Below, in pieces: positions 1 through 9,584 of a DNA stretch of 64,000 nt. The notes beneath the pieces are model-generated. The model was not told the origin of the DNA. It made no database searches and saw only the letters and a list, made by a program, of their open reading frames with translations. Where the stretch lies: NCBI RefSeq assembly GCF_020616515.1, contig NZ_CP085135.1:6247001-6311000 (forward strand). Direction: 5' to 3'. This stretch comes from Mesorhizobium sp. PAMC28654. GTDB lineage: Bacteria > Pseudomonadota > Alphaproteobacteria > Rhizobiales > Rhizobiaceae. Numbering within the stretch: the first letter of the stretch is position 1; every line of letters starts with the position of its first letter. A program made the position numbers and the translations under genes.

Positions 1-129
1 AGCGACTATACCGCCAATCCAATCCTCTTCTATTCCGTGACGGCCATCATCTACATCGCATCCGGCCTGTTGCTGGCCTACTCACTTCGCCGGCTGGAAG
101 TCAGGCTGAACAGGTGGAGGGCCCACTGA
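1..129 (+). CDS. Amino-acid ABC transporter permease, C-terminal end (partial)
   Basis: The first 42 codons visible are the C-terminus of a gene that begins before the window. They encode one hydrophobic helix (ILFYSVTAIIYIASGLLLAY) followed by a basic tail (RRLEVRLNRWRAH), the usual ending of HisM/GlnP-type permeases for polar amino acids. The stop codon overlaps the ATG of the next permease (TGATG at 127-131), so the two are translationally coupled and probably form the heterodimeric membrane channel of one importer. The substrate cannot be read from this fragment; the binding protein and ATPase should lie upstream of the window. Confidence 0.8.
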   Translation, partial: SDYTANPILFYSVTAIIYIASGLLLAYSLRRLEVRLNRWRAH

Positions 130-794
130 TGTTCGACTACCACCTCCTCATCCAGAGCGCTCCGGGGCTGCTGCAAGGTCTCGGTGTCACGATGGTGGTG
201 ACGTTCGCGTCCTTCGTCGTCGCGTCGTGTCTTGGCCTGCTGCTGGGTGCAGCGTCACTGTCGCCGCGATGGCAGATCGCCAGGAGCGCTGGCGCATTCG
301 TCCAGATCGCCCGAGCAACGCCGGAGATCATCGCGATTTTCTGGGCGTATTACTGCCTTCCGATCCTGCTTGGCGCCAATCTGTCGGGCCTCGCCTGCGG
401 TGTCCTGGCACTTGGGCTAATCGGTGGCGGATACATGGCCGAGATCGTCCGCGGCGGGATACTGGCGATAGGCCGGGGCCAGTGGGAGGCCGCCGCTTCA
501 TTGGGGTTGCCGCGCCTCATCGTATGGTCCCACATCATCGCACCGCAGGCCGCCAGGAAGATGCTGCCGGCCGTGGTCAACTATTTCACTGACCTGCTGA
601 AGGCGACGACGCTGCTCGCCGGGGTCGGCGTCAGCGAGGTTGCCTATGTCGCCTACATGAGCGGCTCGGCATCGTTCCGCTATCTCGAGCCTTTGACGGG
701 CGTGGCGATCCTTTTCTTCCTGCTCATTTTTCCCCTCAGCGTGCTTGCCCGCCGTCTCAGCGCGGTAGGCAGCGGCCACTCGAAAAGCCTGTAA
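129..794 (+). CDS. Amino-acid ABC transporter permease (HisM/GlnP family)
   Basis: A 221-residue inner-membrane permease of the polar amino-acid uptake family, close to the usual length of about 220. It has hydrophobic segments near residues 13-40, 55-75 and 85-105 and a final pair, and the cytoplasmic EAA loop that docks the ATPase (EAAASLGLPR followed by IIAPQAARKMLP near residues 121-147). An in-frame GTG lies 15 bases upstream, but the ATG that overlaps the preceding stop is the natural start. Only 4 bases separate it from the Rid-family gene, suggesting that the transporter and a reactive-imine deaminase act on the same amino-derived substrate. Confidence 0.88.
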   Translation: MFDYHLLIQSAPGLLQGLGVTMVVTFASFVVASCLGLLLGAASLSPRWQIARSAGAFVQIARATPEIIAIFWAYYCLPILLGANLSGLACGVLALGLIGGGYMAEIVRGGILAIGRGQWEAAASLGLPRLIVWSHIIAPQAARKMLPAVVNYFTDLLKATTLLAGVGVSEVAYVAYMSGSASFRYLEPLTGVAILFFLLIFPLSVLARRLSAVGSGHSKSL

Positions 795-798
795 TTCC

Positions 799-1908
799 AT
801 GCAACATCAGGATCTTACCTTCCTGCCTTTCGATGCCGTCTGGAAAATGCGGATCGAACATCCCTATTCGCTTCTCGTGAAGGACGGAAACCTCGTCTGG
901 TCATGCGGCCAGTGCCCGCTGGACGGCGCCGGAGAAGTGCTCGCGCCCGGCGACCTGCTGTCCCAGGCCATGGCAGTTGCCGGCTTCATCCGCCAGTTCC
1001 TGGCCGAGATCGGCTGTGATGCATCCGCGGTCGGCCGGCTGGTCGTTTACTACGTCAAGACCAGCGATGGGGACGCCGCACTGCTCGGCGATCTGTTCAA
1101 GGCGCAGTTCGGTCGGGAGGTGCTCGTCGCCCCCATCGCCATCCCGTATTTTTACTATGCGGGAATGCTGATCGAGGTCGATGTATTCGGCTCTGTCTCG
1201 CCAAAGCGGCATCGCGCGTTCGCTGACGATGTCACCGGAGCAAGGCTCGATGTCGTCGACACGGACAGCCTCTCCTGGGTGAACTTCGGCATCCCCCGAC
1301 TGCCGGGCGACGATGCTACCCTCGCGAGCATCCTGCGGCGGTTGATGGAGGAGGCTGGACTGTCGCCCGACAGACTGCTGAGCGGACAATGGTTCGTGGG
1401 CAGCGAGAAAGCCTCGCAGCAGGTGAATTCCACCCGCGAGAGGCTGGCTCTGGACAGTTGCGGCGTCGTCGACGTCGACCGCGACGGTCTCGAAGCCATG
1501 GCGGAACTGACGTTCTCGAAAGCGGCGGTAAGCCATCAATCATTCGACGGGACCGATCGGCGAGAATGGCCCGAAGGTGTCGAGATCACCTTGCGCAAGT
1601 CCGGCGATCAATTCCACATTGGCGGTTGCGATCCGACAGGCGCGCATGGGCTTGTCGGGCAGGCCCAGCGGATCATGCGCGCACTGGAGCAGGTGCTCCG
1701 GCAATCCGGGTTGGATTTTTCCAACGTGCGCAAAGCGACCACATACTATGTGTCCGGCAGCTCCGCCGAGGCGCTGCACGACAACATGGCGGTGAGAAAT
1801 CGCTATTACTCGAAGCCCGGCCCGGCATCGACCGGCCTGCCGGTAAAGGGCTTTGCGCAATCCAAGGCGCTGATATCGGTGAAGCTGGTCGGCACGATCG
1901 GACGGTAA
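799..1908 (+). CDS. Multi-domain Rid (YjgF/YER057c/UK114) family protein
   Basis: A 369-residue protein built from Rid-like units of about 120 residues. The first (residues 15-130) and last (residues 260-369) are recognisable, and a degenerate third lies between (around LASILRRLMEEAGLSPDRL). Rid proteins are normally single-domain trimers that hydrolyse reactive enamines and imines made by PLP enzymes. The arginine that usually precedes the conserved S/T in active RidA is not seen: the last unit reads GPASTGLPV. This copy may therefore bind rather than hydrolyse its ligand. It follows the permease by 4 bases and faces a convergent operon encoding two PLP enzymes, a likely functional link. Confidence 0.75.
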   Translation: MQHQDLTFLPFDAVWKMRIEHPYSLLVKDGNLVWSCGQCPLDGAGEVLAPGDLLSQAMAVAGFIRQFLAEIGCDASAVGRLVVYYVKTSDGDAALLGDLFKAQFGREVLVAPIAIPYFYYAGMLIEVDVFGSVSPKRHRAFADDVTGARLDVVDTDSLSWVNFGIPRLPGDDATLASILRRLMEEAGLSPDRLLSGQWFVGSEKASQQVNSTRERLALDSCGVVDVDRDGLEAMAELTFSKAAVSHQSFDGTDRREWPEGVEITLRKSGDQFHIGGCDPTGAHGLVGQAQRIMRALEQVLRQSGLDFSNVRKATTYYVSGSSAEALHDNMAVRNRYYSKPGPASTGLPVKGFAQSKALISVKLVGTIGR

Positions 1909-1971
1909 GCCGAGCGCATGTCCGCATCCGGCGCCAAAGGCATCGGCATGCTTATCCCGTGCCCGCGGAGG

Positions 1972-3443
1972 CTAGCTGCCAACACCACGATCGGCGAGGG
2001 TGCTGGTGAGATGTCCATGAACCCGTCGATGTCAGTCACGGTCGTGCGATGGTTGACGATGGCGCAGCGCACCACCAATTCGCCGTTGATTGTGGTCCAT
2101 GACGGCGCGGCCAGGCCGGATTCCTGCAGGTCCAGCACCAGGGTCCGGACAAACTCGTCGCTACCCCCACGAATGCCGAAACAGACGATGTTGAGGGCGA
2201 CCGGCGCCTTCAGCTCGAATGCGGGGTGGCGCTCCAGACGTTGGGCGAGATAGCGCGCGAGCATGCAGGTGTGTGCGATCGACTGTCCGATGCGGTCGGC
2301 TCCAAGCGACTCGATCGTCATCCATGTCTTCAACGCCCGGAAGCCGCGCGACAGGTCCGGGCCCAGGTCGCAAGGCCAGGTTTCGCCGGCGGCGAGCCCG
2401 CGATCGGCGCGCTGCAGATAGGCGGCGGGCTGCGCGAATGTACGCTTCTGGGCATCGCCGTCCCGTACCAGCAGGAATCCGGCGTCGTAGGGAACCTGGC
2501 CCCATTTGTGAAAGTCGAGCGCCACCGACGCCGACCGTTCAATGCCCTTGAACAGGTCGCGCAGGGAATCGGACAACATGGCCAGCGCACCGATTGCGCC
2601 ATCGACATGGAACCAGAGATTTTCCCGGGACGCGATATCAGCGATATCGCCAAGCGGATCGATGGCCCCGGTGTTGACCGTGCCCGCGGTTCCGACGACG
2701 AGAAACGGCAGGAATCCCTTGGCGCGGTCTTCTCCGATGATCGTGCGCAACGCGTCGGGCAGCATCCTTCCGGCGGCGTCGACCTCGACCATCCGCAAGT
2801 TCGCCGATCCGATGCCGGATAGCTGCATCGCCTGGGCGATGCATGAATGGGCCTGGGCGGACGTATAGGCGACAAGCTGGCGTTCGCTGCGCAGGCCCGT
2901 CTCCCGGACGGTTTGGCCCAGCACTTCGGTCCTGGCGATCGTGAGCGCGACGAAGTTCGCCATTGAAGAGCCGGTGAGGAACAGGCCGCTCGCCCCATCC
3001 GGGTAGCCGAGAGCCTCGCTCATCCAGCGCACGATCTGCTGTTCGACGACGAGGCCGGCATGGTCGCGGCCGCCACAGTTCATGTTCAGGCCGCTCGCCA
3101 CGATTTCCGCCACCATTCCGACCGGCGTGCCCGCGCCATGCACCCAGCCCAGGAACAGCGGATGCAGATTGCCGGTCGCGAACGGCATGATGTGCGTGCG
3201 CACGTCATCCAGGACATCGCCCAATTCGCGAGACCCGTTCGGCAGCGGGCGGGTAAACCGCCGGCGGGTTTCATCCGCCGGCGCCTGCCATACCGGCCGC
3301 TGCCTGACCGTTTCGATGTGGGTGATCATGTCGTCGAGCAGGCCATGGGCGGTCTGGCGAAACTGATCCCAGTCCGCAGGATCGAGGCTGGGCTCGTCCG
3401 CACCGCTTGCCCCGGCAAATGTCCCGTCGGCGGAAGCTGACAA
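1972..3443 (-). CDS. PLP-dependent group II decarboxylase-like protein, frameshifted near its 3' end
   Basis: Fold-type I PLP enzyme of the aromatic-L-amino-acid/glutamate decarboxylase family. It shows the stacking-histidine region (YTSAQAHSCIAQAM), the cofactor aspartate (WFHVDGAIGA) and the Schiff-base lysine in FHKWGQVPYDAG near residue 310. In the literal frame the ORF runs on to 1806 and overlaps the Rid gene. Adding one base near 2013 restores a family-like ending (DGFMDHLTSTLADRGVGS, stop at 1972-1974), so the extension is a frameshift artefact; the restored protein is about 490 residues. It starts with TTG directly after the upstream stop (TGATTG), so it is the third gene of the operon. 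The substrate is unknown. Confidence 0.72.
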
Positions 3444-4986
3444 TCAGGCACCTCTGAGGTGCTGAAGGACCGCTGACAATCCGTCGAAGAAAACGTCGAG
3501 CCTGGCCTCGATCGGCGCCATGGCCTGAGGCAGGGACTGGCCTTCTGCCATGCCCGCCGAGACAGCGGCCACGTCGGTCGCGGAGCCGGCGACACGCAGG
3601 ACCGCTCGCGATCCCAGGCGCACGGGCTGCCCGATATGACGGATCGGCCCCTGGCCCAGAGTGCGCATCAACAGCTGAATAGCCTGGGATTCCTCGAACG
3701 AGGCAAAGGAGCCTGAGGCATTCGTGATCGTCAACGGCACGATTGCACGCGAGCCGAGGTGGTCGCCATCGTCATGCGGATGAAGCGAGACACCCTCCAT
3801 GCCGTCGATGCGAGAACGCACCAGGCGGACAAATTGCTCCTTGACGAGGCTTTGCCGCGCTTCGGCTATTTCCGCATAGCGCTCGAGATTGGCCAGGGCG
3901 GCAACCCAGCGCAGACCCAGTCCCAGGTTCAATTCCGACTTGAACGCGAAGGCTGTCCGCTGGCGAAGGGCGGCCGGCCAGTCCTGGGCCGCGGTGTATT
4001 CGGCAAGGCCCGCTGGAATGTCGGTCCTCGTCAAACGCTAGGGCCAATGCGGACGGGATGAGAAGCGCGCCCGAAAAAGGCGGGCCGGCGATGAATTTCG
4101 ATCCGGTCAACGCCACCACGAAGCCATCGGCGAGATCCTGCCTCAGGCTGGAAATGGAGCCCCGGAACTGGCAGGCATCGACGATGATGTGCACCCGTCC
4201 GGGGGCAAGCGCGGCAACATGGCGCGCGGCCTGCCGTGTTACGGCCGGCAGGCCGGTTTTCGACGTATCGAGCACATGAACCAGCACATCTCGATCGCGC
4301 CTCAGTTCCAGCTCGACGGTTGCGATGACATCGGCATCGATTTCATGCTGATGCCGGGGTTCGCCGGTTTCGTTGCGGATGGCAATCGTGCGCACCTCGA
4401 TGCGGCCGGGCGGTAGGCCCTCCAGCGGCGCTCCGGCCTCCACGGTGCCGCCGAGCGCGGTCAGATCGGAATAGTGACATCCGGCGGCGGCGCGTGGAAC
4501 GCCATTTCCTGTTTCGTCCGGCGCCACGAGCACATTGGTCAAAGGGCGCTTCGAAAGTCCGGCAAACAGGCACAGCGCGATGAGTTCCGCATCCGTGCCC
4601 GAGGCGGCGAGGACGACCTCGGCACCGACGCAGCCAAGGTTGCGCGGAATCGCGTCACGAATGTCGGCGAACCATTGATCGTAGGCGACAGGCGAGGGCG
4701 ATTCCAGATCGATGAGGCGCCGCAACGCCACGCCCGCCGCCAGGAAACCTTCGGCGGAAACGTTGCTTGCCGTTGTCGACGAGAATGAAATCTCGTCGTC
4801 GGCCGGCACCGCCAGCGTTCCATAGCGATTGCGCCGGGTGATCGCGTCCGGCCAGATGCGCCTGTCGCCGCCCGTTCCGAGCAGCAATGAAATGGAGGCT
4901 GGCGCGTGCGAGAGCTGCTCGGTCTCGCCGGTTTGCGAGAACCGTGTGTTCAGGGCCCGCAGGTTCGCACGCTGAATCGCGGGCAT
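3444..4986 (-). pseudogene. Class V aminotransferase-like PLP protein, frameshifted
   Basis: Two overlapping frames form one gene. The N-terminal part has a class V-like PLP fold with a cofactor-binding aspartate (VHIIVDACQFRG) and a lysine in LTGSKFIAGPPFSGALLIP. The C-terminal part begins RTDIPAGLAEYTAAQDWPAA in another frame. Removing one base from the AAA run at 4033-4035 joins them into about 513 residues. The ATG at 4986 is chosen because GGAG lies 6 bases upstream; an ATG at 5034 would overlap the previous gene and has no such site. It sits between the ATP-grasp fusion and the decarboxylase, with no gap to the latter. A desulfurase, lyase or aminotransferase role cannot be told apart. 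Confidence 0.75.
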
Positions 4987-5020
4987 GATTTTCTCCGTGT
5001 TCAGGGCGAGGTGGTTGCGG

Positions 5021-6725
5021 TCAGAGCGGCTCATTGGCCGTCACGGCACCGGCCAGGGCGGAAATCTCGTCGTGACGGATCAGCGGTTCGAGATCGCTCG
5101 CCCGCTGCGTGAATTCCAGCCCGCATCGGTCGACATAGGAACGATCGACGCGCTCACAGCAACCTGGATCGATGATCTTCTCGCCATCCCAGAAAATGGC
5201 GTGGCCGGTGTCGGGAACGGTCGGCGAAACCACGCCGATGATCGCGGGCCTGGCCCACAGCATGTAGATGCCGCTCAGGAGAACGACGCCGCATTTGTTG
5301 GCAACGTTGCGCATGATGGAATGGCTCATCGGGCCGCCCCGCGGATACGCCGGATCGCAGCTCCCGGCGATCTCCTCGGTCTCCTCGTAGGTTCGGCCCG
5401 TGAACATCGCCAGGGCGCAAACCAGGCAGTCGTCATCCGTCTTCTGATAGACGGCGGGTTTGCCCGTATGGGCGCATTTGACCGCCGGCGTGGACGCCAT
5501 CCGCGCCACGCGCTGTGCCAGCGCATCCTCGAAGGCGGCGAAGAGCTTGCGCATGGCGCTCTTCTTGTAGTGAAACATGCTCTGCCAATCCATCGAATGG
5601 ACGATCATGGCGACATCCGCCTCGAACAGGAGCAGGCGGCCGTCGGCAAGCTCGGCGCAATCGATGGCGAAATAGTCTAGCCCGAGACGCCGATGCAACG
5701 CATCGAAGGAACGCGCGTGGCGAACCGAAAAATCGCTGTCGAAGCTGGCCATCCATGACGCCTCTTCGCCACGCCTGTCTTCGTGCTCGGTCATGCCGGC
5801 GTTCAGATAGTGCACCATCCAATGGCTGGAGACCGAGGTGACTGGCGTAGGCGCGACCATTGATGAACGCGATGCGTTGCTTGCGGAATTTGCCGTCTGG
5901 CCCGCTGTAATCAATGAAGGGCGTAACGAAGAATTCGGCCTCGGCTTGGGAGTCCAGGTAGGTCGAAAGTTCCAATGGGGTGGAAATCTTCTCCATACCC
6001 TTGCCGGCATGCGTGCCCACCGGGCGGACAATCACAGGGTAGGAACCGGCGCCAAGGATCGAGGCGACTTCGATCTGCCCGCAAGCCAGTTGCCCGATCG
6101 CGTCCCGGGAAACGCGCGCGGCGGCGGGCGCGAGTATCGAGGGTTCGTCCTTGAGCGTTTCGGCGACACCATCCCTGGAGAGATCCATGATGCGACGCGG
6201 CGCGTTGTTCAGTATGGGGCCGGGCCAACCACGCAGCAAACGGTCGAGGGTCTCCAGCACCGGGAGATTTGCCGCCGACTCGCCGACAGCCACGAACGCG
6301 ACATCATGCTCGGGAACATCGTTCAAGTCCGCGGTGTCGGCATCGACATAGTGGAGCAGGATGTTGGCGTCGGATTCCTCAAGCAGGAATTCGATCGGCG
6401 TGTTGGCCATGAAGTCGCCGGCGGTGACGAAGACAAGGACGTTCGGGCCTGTGCCGCGTCCGTTGGCTATCCGATATTTCCGGCTGATCTCGAGCGCGGC
6501 CTTCTGGCTGAGCACCGCCTTGTCTTCCTCGCCGATCGCGTGCAGCAGGATCGACACATCCAGGAACGCCGCGGCATCGGTGGGATCGGCCGAAACGCGG
6601 CCAAACAACTCGTCCCATATCGGGGAGATATCCCGCCCTTCAAAGACGGCTCGTACTATGGGTGCCTTGCCCTTGATGAGGTTCGGGTCTTCGAATGTCT
6701 CGATCCGGGCTGCCGCGTTTTTCAA
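5021..6725 (-). pseudogene. TPR-like/ATP-grasp ligase fused to a C39-like cysteine peptidase domain, frameshifted
   Basis: One gene split over two frames; removing a base near the CC at 5833-5834 gives about 567 residues. N-terminus: helical TPR-like segment (about 30-85). Middle: ATP-grasp fold with nucleotide-binding PVIVRPVGTHAGKGMEKI and, after the shift, metal-binding DYFAIDCAELADGRLLLFEA. C-terminus (about 430-567): papain-like domain with DDDCLVCALAMFTGRTYEE as the cysteine region and DTGHAIFWDGEKIIDPG supplying His and Asp. The start is TTG at 6725, since an in-frame stop lies just upstream. The fusion suggests a ligase that makes a peptide-like bond coupled to a hydrolase, transferase or recognition domain; this is inference. 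Confidence 0.7.
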
Positions 6726-6935
6726 GCTCTCAAGCCTTCCGTCACGCGGTGGTTACGGCCGGTTCAGCCTCCACGCCGCCTCGCGCACGATGTGCGGTTC
6801 CACCATCGCTGTCGGCGCTTGTGCGAGCCTTGCGGGTGTCCTGTTGCGTTGGCCGGAATAATTCATGCCTGGCGGAGTGCTGGCGCGGATCGGCTGTCGT
6901 GCGGTTTGGCTGATGGAGGCGATACTCACTTGCCT

Positions 6936-7595
6936 TCACCCGCCATCCCTGGCCGACTTCTTCGCCCCGAACCTCAGCCCGTCCATCAGCAGCCCGACCA
7001 GCCGGCGGGAGCGGTCGCGCCAGTCCTTGGTGTCGGGGGCGGAATAGATGCCCCACAGTGCGTGCAGCACGTCGGAACTGTCGACGTCGCCGCGGATCGA
7101 TCCGTCGGCGACAGCCGCGTCGACCAGGCCGCGCAACGCCAGCGACACGCGGCCGGACGTGTCCGAGAACAGCGTGGAGTTGGTGGTGATCAGGATGCGC
7201 AGGCTGGTCGACAGCCCGCGCTTGGTGGCGATGTAGTCGACGAAACGTTGCATCCACTGTTCCAGCGCCATGTCGGCCGGATGCTGGCGGGCCAGTTCGC
7301 CGGCGGCGGCGCACACTGCCTCCACCTCGCGCCGGTAAACCACCTCGACCAGATGCTCGCGCGTCGGGAAATGCCGGTAGAGCGTGCCGATGCCGACACC
7401 GGCGCGGCGGGCGATCTCCTCCAGCGAAGTATCGATGCCCTGTTCGGCGAAGGCCGCCGCCGCGACCTCGACCAGCCTGTCTCGGTTGCGCCGCGCATCG
7501 GCGCGCAGCGGCTTGTCGGCCACGACCTTTGCGCCGGGTGTGGCGGAGGGCATCTCGACGGGCATGGCGGATGGCTGCGCGGCCAATTTTTTCAC
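6936..7595 (-). CDS. TetR/AcrR family transcriptional repressor
   Basis: A 219-residue regulator. After a flexible 30-residue N-terminus it has a clear TetR helix-turn-helix (AFAEQGIDTSLEEIARRAGVGIGTLYRHFPTREHL, quoted in parts: the recognition region is GVGIGTLYRHF near residue 70) and a divergent ligand-binding C-terminus. It faces away from the molybdenum oxidoreductase genes, and a 28-base inverted repeat lies 57 bases before its start. By analogy with regulators next to aldehyde oxidases it probably represses itself and that operon until an aldehyde or related ligand binds. Confidence 0.88.
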   Translation of the reverse strand: MKKLAAQPSAMPVEMPSATPGAKVVADKPLRADARRNRDRLVEVAAAAFAEQGIDTSLEEIARRAGVGIGTLYRHFPTREHLVEVVYRREVEAVCAAAGELARQHPADMALEQWMQRFVDYIATKRGLSTSLRILITTNSTLFSDTSGRVSLALRGLVDAAVADGSIRGDVDSSDVLHALWGIYSAPDTKDWRDRSRRLVGLLMDGLRFGAKKSARDGG

Positions 7596-8016
7596 TCCAA
7601 CGCGAATTTTCGGCCCGACCCGCTTGAAACGGGAAGGGCGCGGTCTACCTATATGTAAGCGGAGGCTCCTCCGTTTACATGAGCAAGCCTCTCAACAATA
7701 GCGCGCCTTTCATCAATATAGTCAGGGGATCGAGTATGTCATGTCCTTCGAGCCTGCAAGTCGCCGAGAGCGCGATCTCCCTTCCTGAGGAGGAGATGTC
7801 GCCAAAGGCAACAGAGGGGGTCGGTTCGACCGAGGGCGGCCCCTTGGGACAGTATGAGGTTGGCGCTCCACGCGAGAGCACCCCCTCTGGCCTGCCGGCC
7901 ATCTCCCCCTTGAGGGGGGAGATCACCCTCTCCGCCGTATACGCCGCCCTTGCCCGATCCTTCCCCGACACCAGTTCATTCCCCTCCCGCGTCAAGCAAA
8001 CTGGAGCCAGACGCCC
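7596..8016. repeat. Intergenic region with a dispersed rhizobial palindromic repeat (about 7774-7924)
   Basis: This 421-base gap between tetR and the oxidoreductase operon holds the operator at 7653-7680 and then a composite of short palindromes: GATCTCCC/GGGAGATC-type arms at about 7774-7797 and again at about 7901-7924, with CCCTCTGGCCTGCCGGCC between them. Such modules are scattered between genes in Mesorhizobium. An open frame crosses the region but is explained by the repeat. The operon promoter should lie either near the operator, giving a long leader, or in the last 80 bases; it cannot be placed by eye. Confidence 0.6.
7653..7680. promoter_or_regulatory. Inverted-repeat operator of the divergent TetR regulator
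   Basis: A 28-base near-perfect palindrome. The left arm ATGTAAGCGGAGG and the right arm CCTCCGTTTACAT match at 12 of 13 positions, with two central bases. Its GTAA/TTAC-type ends are common in TetR operators. It lies 57 bases upstream of the tetR start, between the divergent transcripts. Confidence 0.7.
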
Positions 8017-8529
8017 ATGACCAATCTTCCTCTTTCTCTCACCATCAACGGACACCGCCACGATTTGGAGGTCGATCCGCGCGTAACCCTGCTCGACTTG
8101 CTTCGCGAGCGGCTTGAGCTCACCGGCACCAAGAAGGGCTGCGACCGTGGCCAGTGCGGCGCCTGCACTGTGCTTGTCGACGGCAAGCGCATCAATTCCT
8201 GCCTGGCGCTGGCGGTCAGCCATGACGGCGCCGATGTGCTGACCATCGAGGGCGTCGCCCATGGCCACGACCTGCATCCGGTGCAGGCCGCCTTCATCGC
8301 CCATGACGGGTTCCAGTGCGGGTTCTGCACGCCGGGGCAGATCATGAGCACGCTTGGCCTCATCGCAGAAGGGCAGGCCGGCGACGATCCCGAACGCATC
8401 CGCGAGGGCATGAGCGGCAATCTCTGCCGCTGCGCAGCCTATGGCGGCATCATCGAGGCCGTGCTGGAGGCGCGAGAGAACCTCGCCCGGAACAATTCAG
8501 AGAAGACCGAGCGGAGGACCGCGGCATGA
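8017..8529 (+). CDS. Aldehyde oxidoreductase, 2Fe-2S subunit (PaoA/YagT-like)
   Basis: A 170-residue small subunit of a xanthine-oxidase family enzyme. It carries a plant-ferredoxin 2Fe-2S site (GCDRGQCGACTVLVDGKRINSC, cysteines near 42, 47, 50 and 62) and a second helical 2Fe-2S domain (QCGFCTPGQI and GNLCRC, near 101-139). Electrons from the Mo subunit pass through these clusters to FAD. No twin-arginine leader is visible, unlike the periplasmic E. coli PaoA, so a cytoplasmic location is more likely. The stop overlaps the next start (ATGA at 8526-8529). Confidence 0.92.
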   Translation: MTNLPLSLTINGHRHDLEVDPRVTLLDLLRERLELTGTKKGCDRGQCGACTVLVDGKRINSCLALAVSHDGADVLTIEGVAHGHDLHPVQAAFIAHDGFQCGFCTPGQIMSTLGLIAEGQAGDDPERIREGMSGNLCRCAAYGGIIEAVLEARENLARNNSEKTERRTAA

Positions 8530-9584
8530 GAGACTTCGATTATATCAGGCCAAGCACCATCTCCGACGCCATCGCGGCGGCGGCCGAGCCGGGTTCGGCC
8601 TATCTGGCCGGCGGCACCAACCTGCTCGATTTGATGAAGGGCGGCGTCGCCAGCCCGGAACGGATCGTCGACATTACCCGGCTGCCGGAGCTCAACCGCA
8701 TCGAGCGGCTGGCCGATGGCGGCCTGCGCATCGGCGCGCTGGTCCGCAATGCCGATCTTGCCCATGACGAGGCCTTCGCCAAGGCCTATCCGGCGGTGGC
8801 GGAAGCGCTTTTGTCAGGCGCCTCGGCGCAGCTTCGCAATGCCGCCACTGTCGGCGGCAACCTTCTGCAGCGCACCCGCTGCAGTTATTTCTACGACACC
8901 GCCAGCGCCTGCAACAGGCGCGAGCCCGGTTCCGGCTGCGACGCGCTGGGCGGTGAGAACCGGCTGCACGCGGTGCTTGGCTGGAGCGAAGCCTGCATCG
9001 CCACCCATCCGTCGGATTTCTGCGTGCCGCTGGTGGCGCTCGACGCCGTGGTCGAGATCGAGGGCAGGGAAGGCCGGCGCCATGTGACGCTGGAGGAATT
9101 CCACCGGCTTCCCGGCGATGCGCCGCAGCGCGAGAATGCGCTGGAAGCCGGCGACCTCATCGTGGCGGTGCGCCTGCCGGCTGAGGCCGCTTCGTTCGCC
9201 GGCAATGCCCGCTATTTGAAAGTGCGCGAACGCACCTCCTATGCCTTCGCCGTCGTCTCGGCGGCTGCCGCCCTCATTGTCGACGGCGGCAAGATCCGCG
9301 CTGCCAGGCTCGCGCTAGGCGGCGTCGCTGCCAAGCCGTGGCGGGCACGTTCGGCGGAAGCCGTGTTGCTTGGCGCGGAGGCGAACGAGGCGACCTTCGC
9401 CAGCGCGGCGGACGCCGCATTGGCCGATGCCACCCCCTCCGGCGACAACGCGTTCAAGATCGAGCTTGCCCGCCGCATCGTGGTCAGGGCGCTGATGTCC
9501 GCCCAAGCGGGAACGCCCGCGCGGATGCCGGCCCTGCCAGCTTCTCCCTTTTTCTCCCTTCCCGGAGCGCGCCATGACGCTTGA
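8526..9584 (+). CDS. Aldehyde oxidoreductase, FAD-binding subunit (PaoB-like)
   Basis: A 352-residue medium subunit of the CO-dehydrogenase flavoprotein type. FAD-binding motifs are YLAGGTNLLDLMK (about 32-44) and RNAATVGGNLL (about 105-115). They are followed by a cysteine-bearing insert (RTRCSYFYDTASACNRREPG, then SGCDAL and SEACIATHPSDFC) like the 4Fe-4S insert of PaoB and 4-hydroxybenzoyl-CoA reductase. The frame is open further upstream, but the ATG at 8526, overlapping the previous stop, is the coupled start. The 3' end overlaps the Mo subunit by 11 bases. Confidence 0.9.
   Translation: MRDFDYIRPSTISDAIAAAAEPGSAYLAGGTNLLDLMKGGVASPERIVDITRLPELNRIERLADGGLRIGALVRNADLAHDEAFAKAYPAVAEALLSGASAQLRNAATVGGNLLQRTRCSYFYDTASACNRREPGSGCDALGGENRLHAVLGWSEACIATHPSDFCVPLVALDAVVEIEGREGRRHVTLEEFHRLPGDAPQRENALEAGDLIVAVRLPAEAASFAGNARYLKVRERTSYAFAVVSAAAALIVDGGKIRAARLALGGVAAKPWRARSAEAVLLGAEANEATFASAADAALADATPSGDNAFKIELARRIVVRALMSAQAGTPARMPALPASPFFSLPGARHDA

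Noticed and set aside
1806..1971. A C-terminal extension of the PLP decarboxylase overlapping the Rid gene
   Set aside because: One base added near 2013 gives a natural decarboxylase ending with a stop at 1972-1974, so the tail is a frameshift product.
5838..7658. A 606-codon open frame on the plus strand
   Set aside because: It runs antisense to the ATP-grasp fusion and tetR, crossing their promoter; composition is that of a shadow frame.
7679..8020. A 113-codon plus-strand frame before the Fe-S subunit
   Set aside because: It is built largely from the dispersed palindromic repeat and overlaps the next start.
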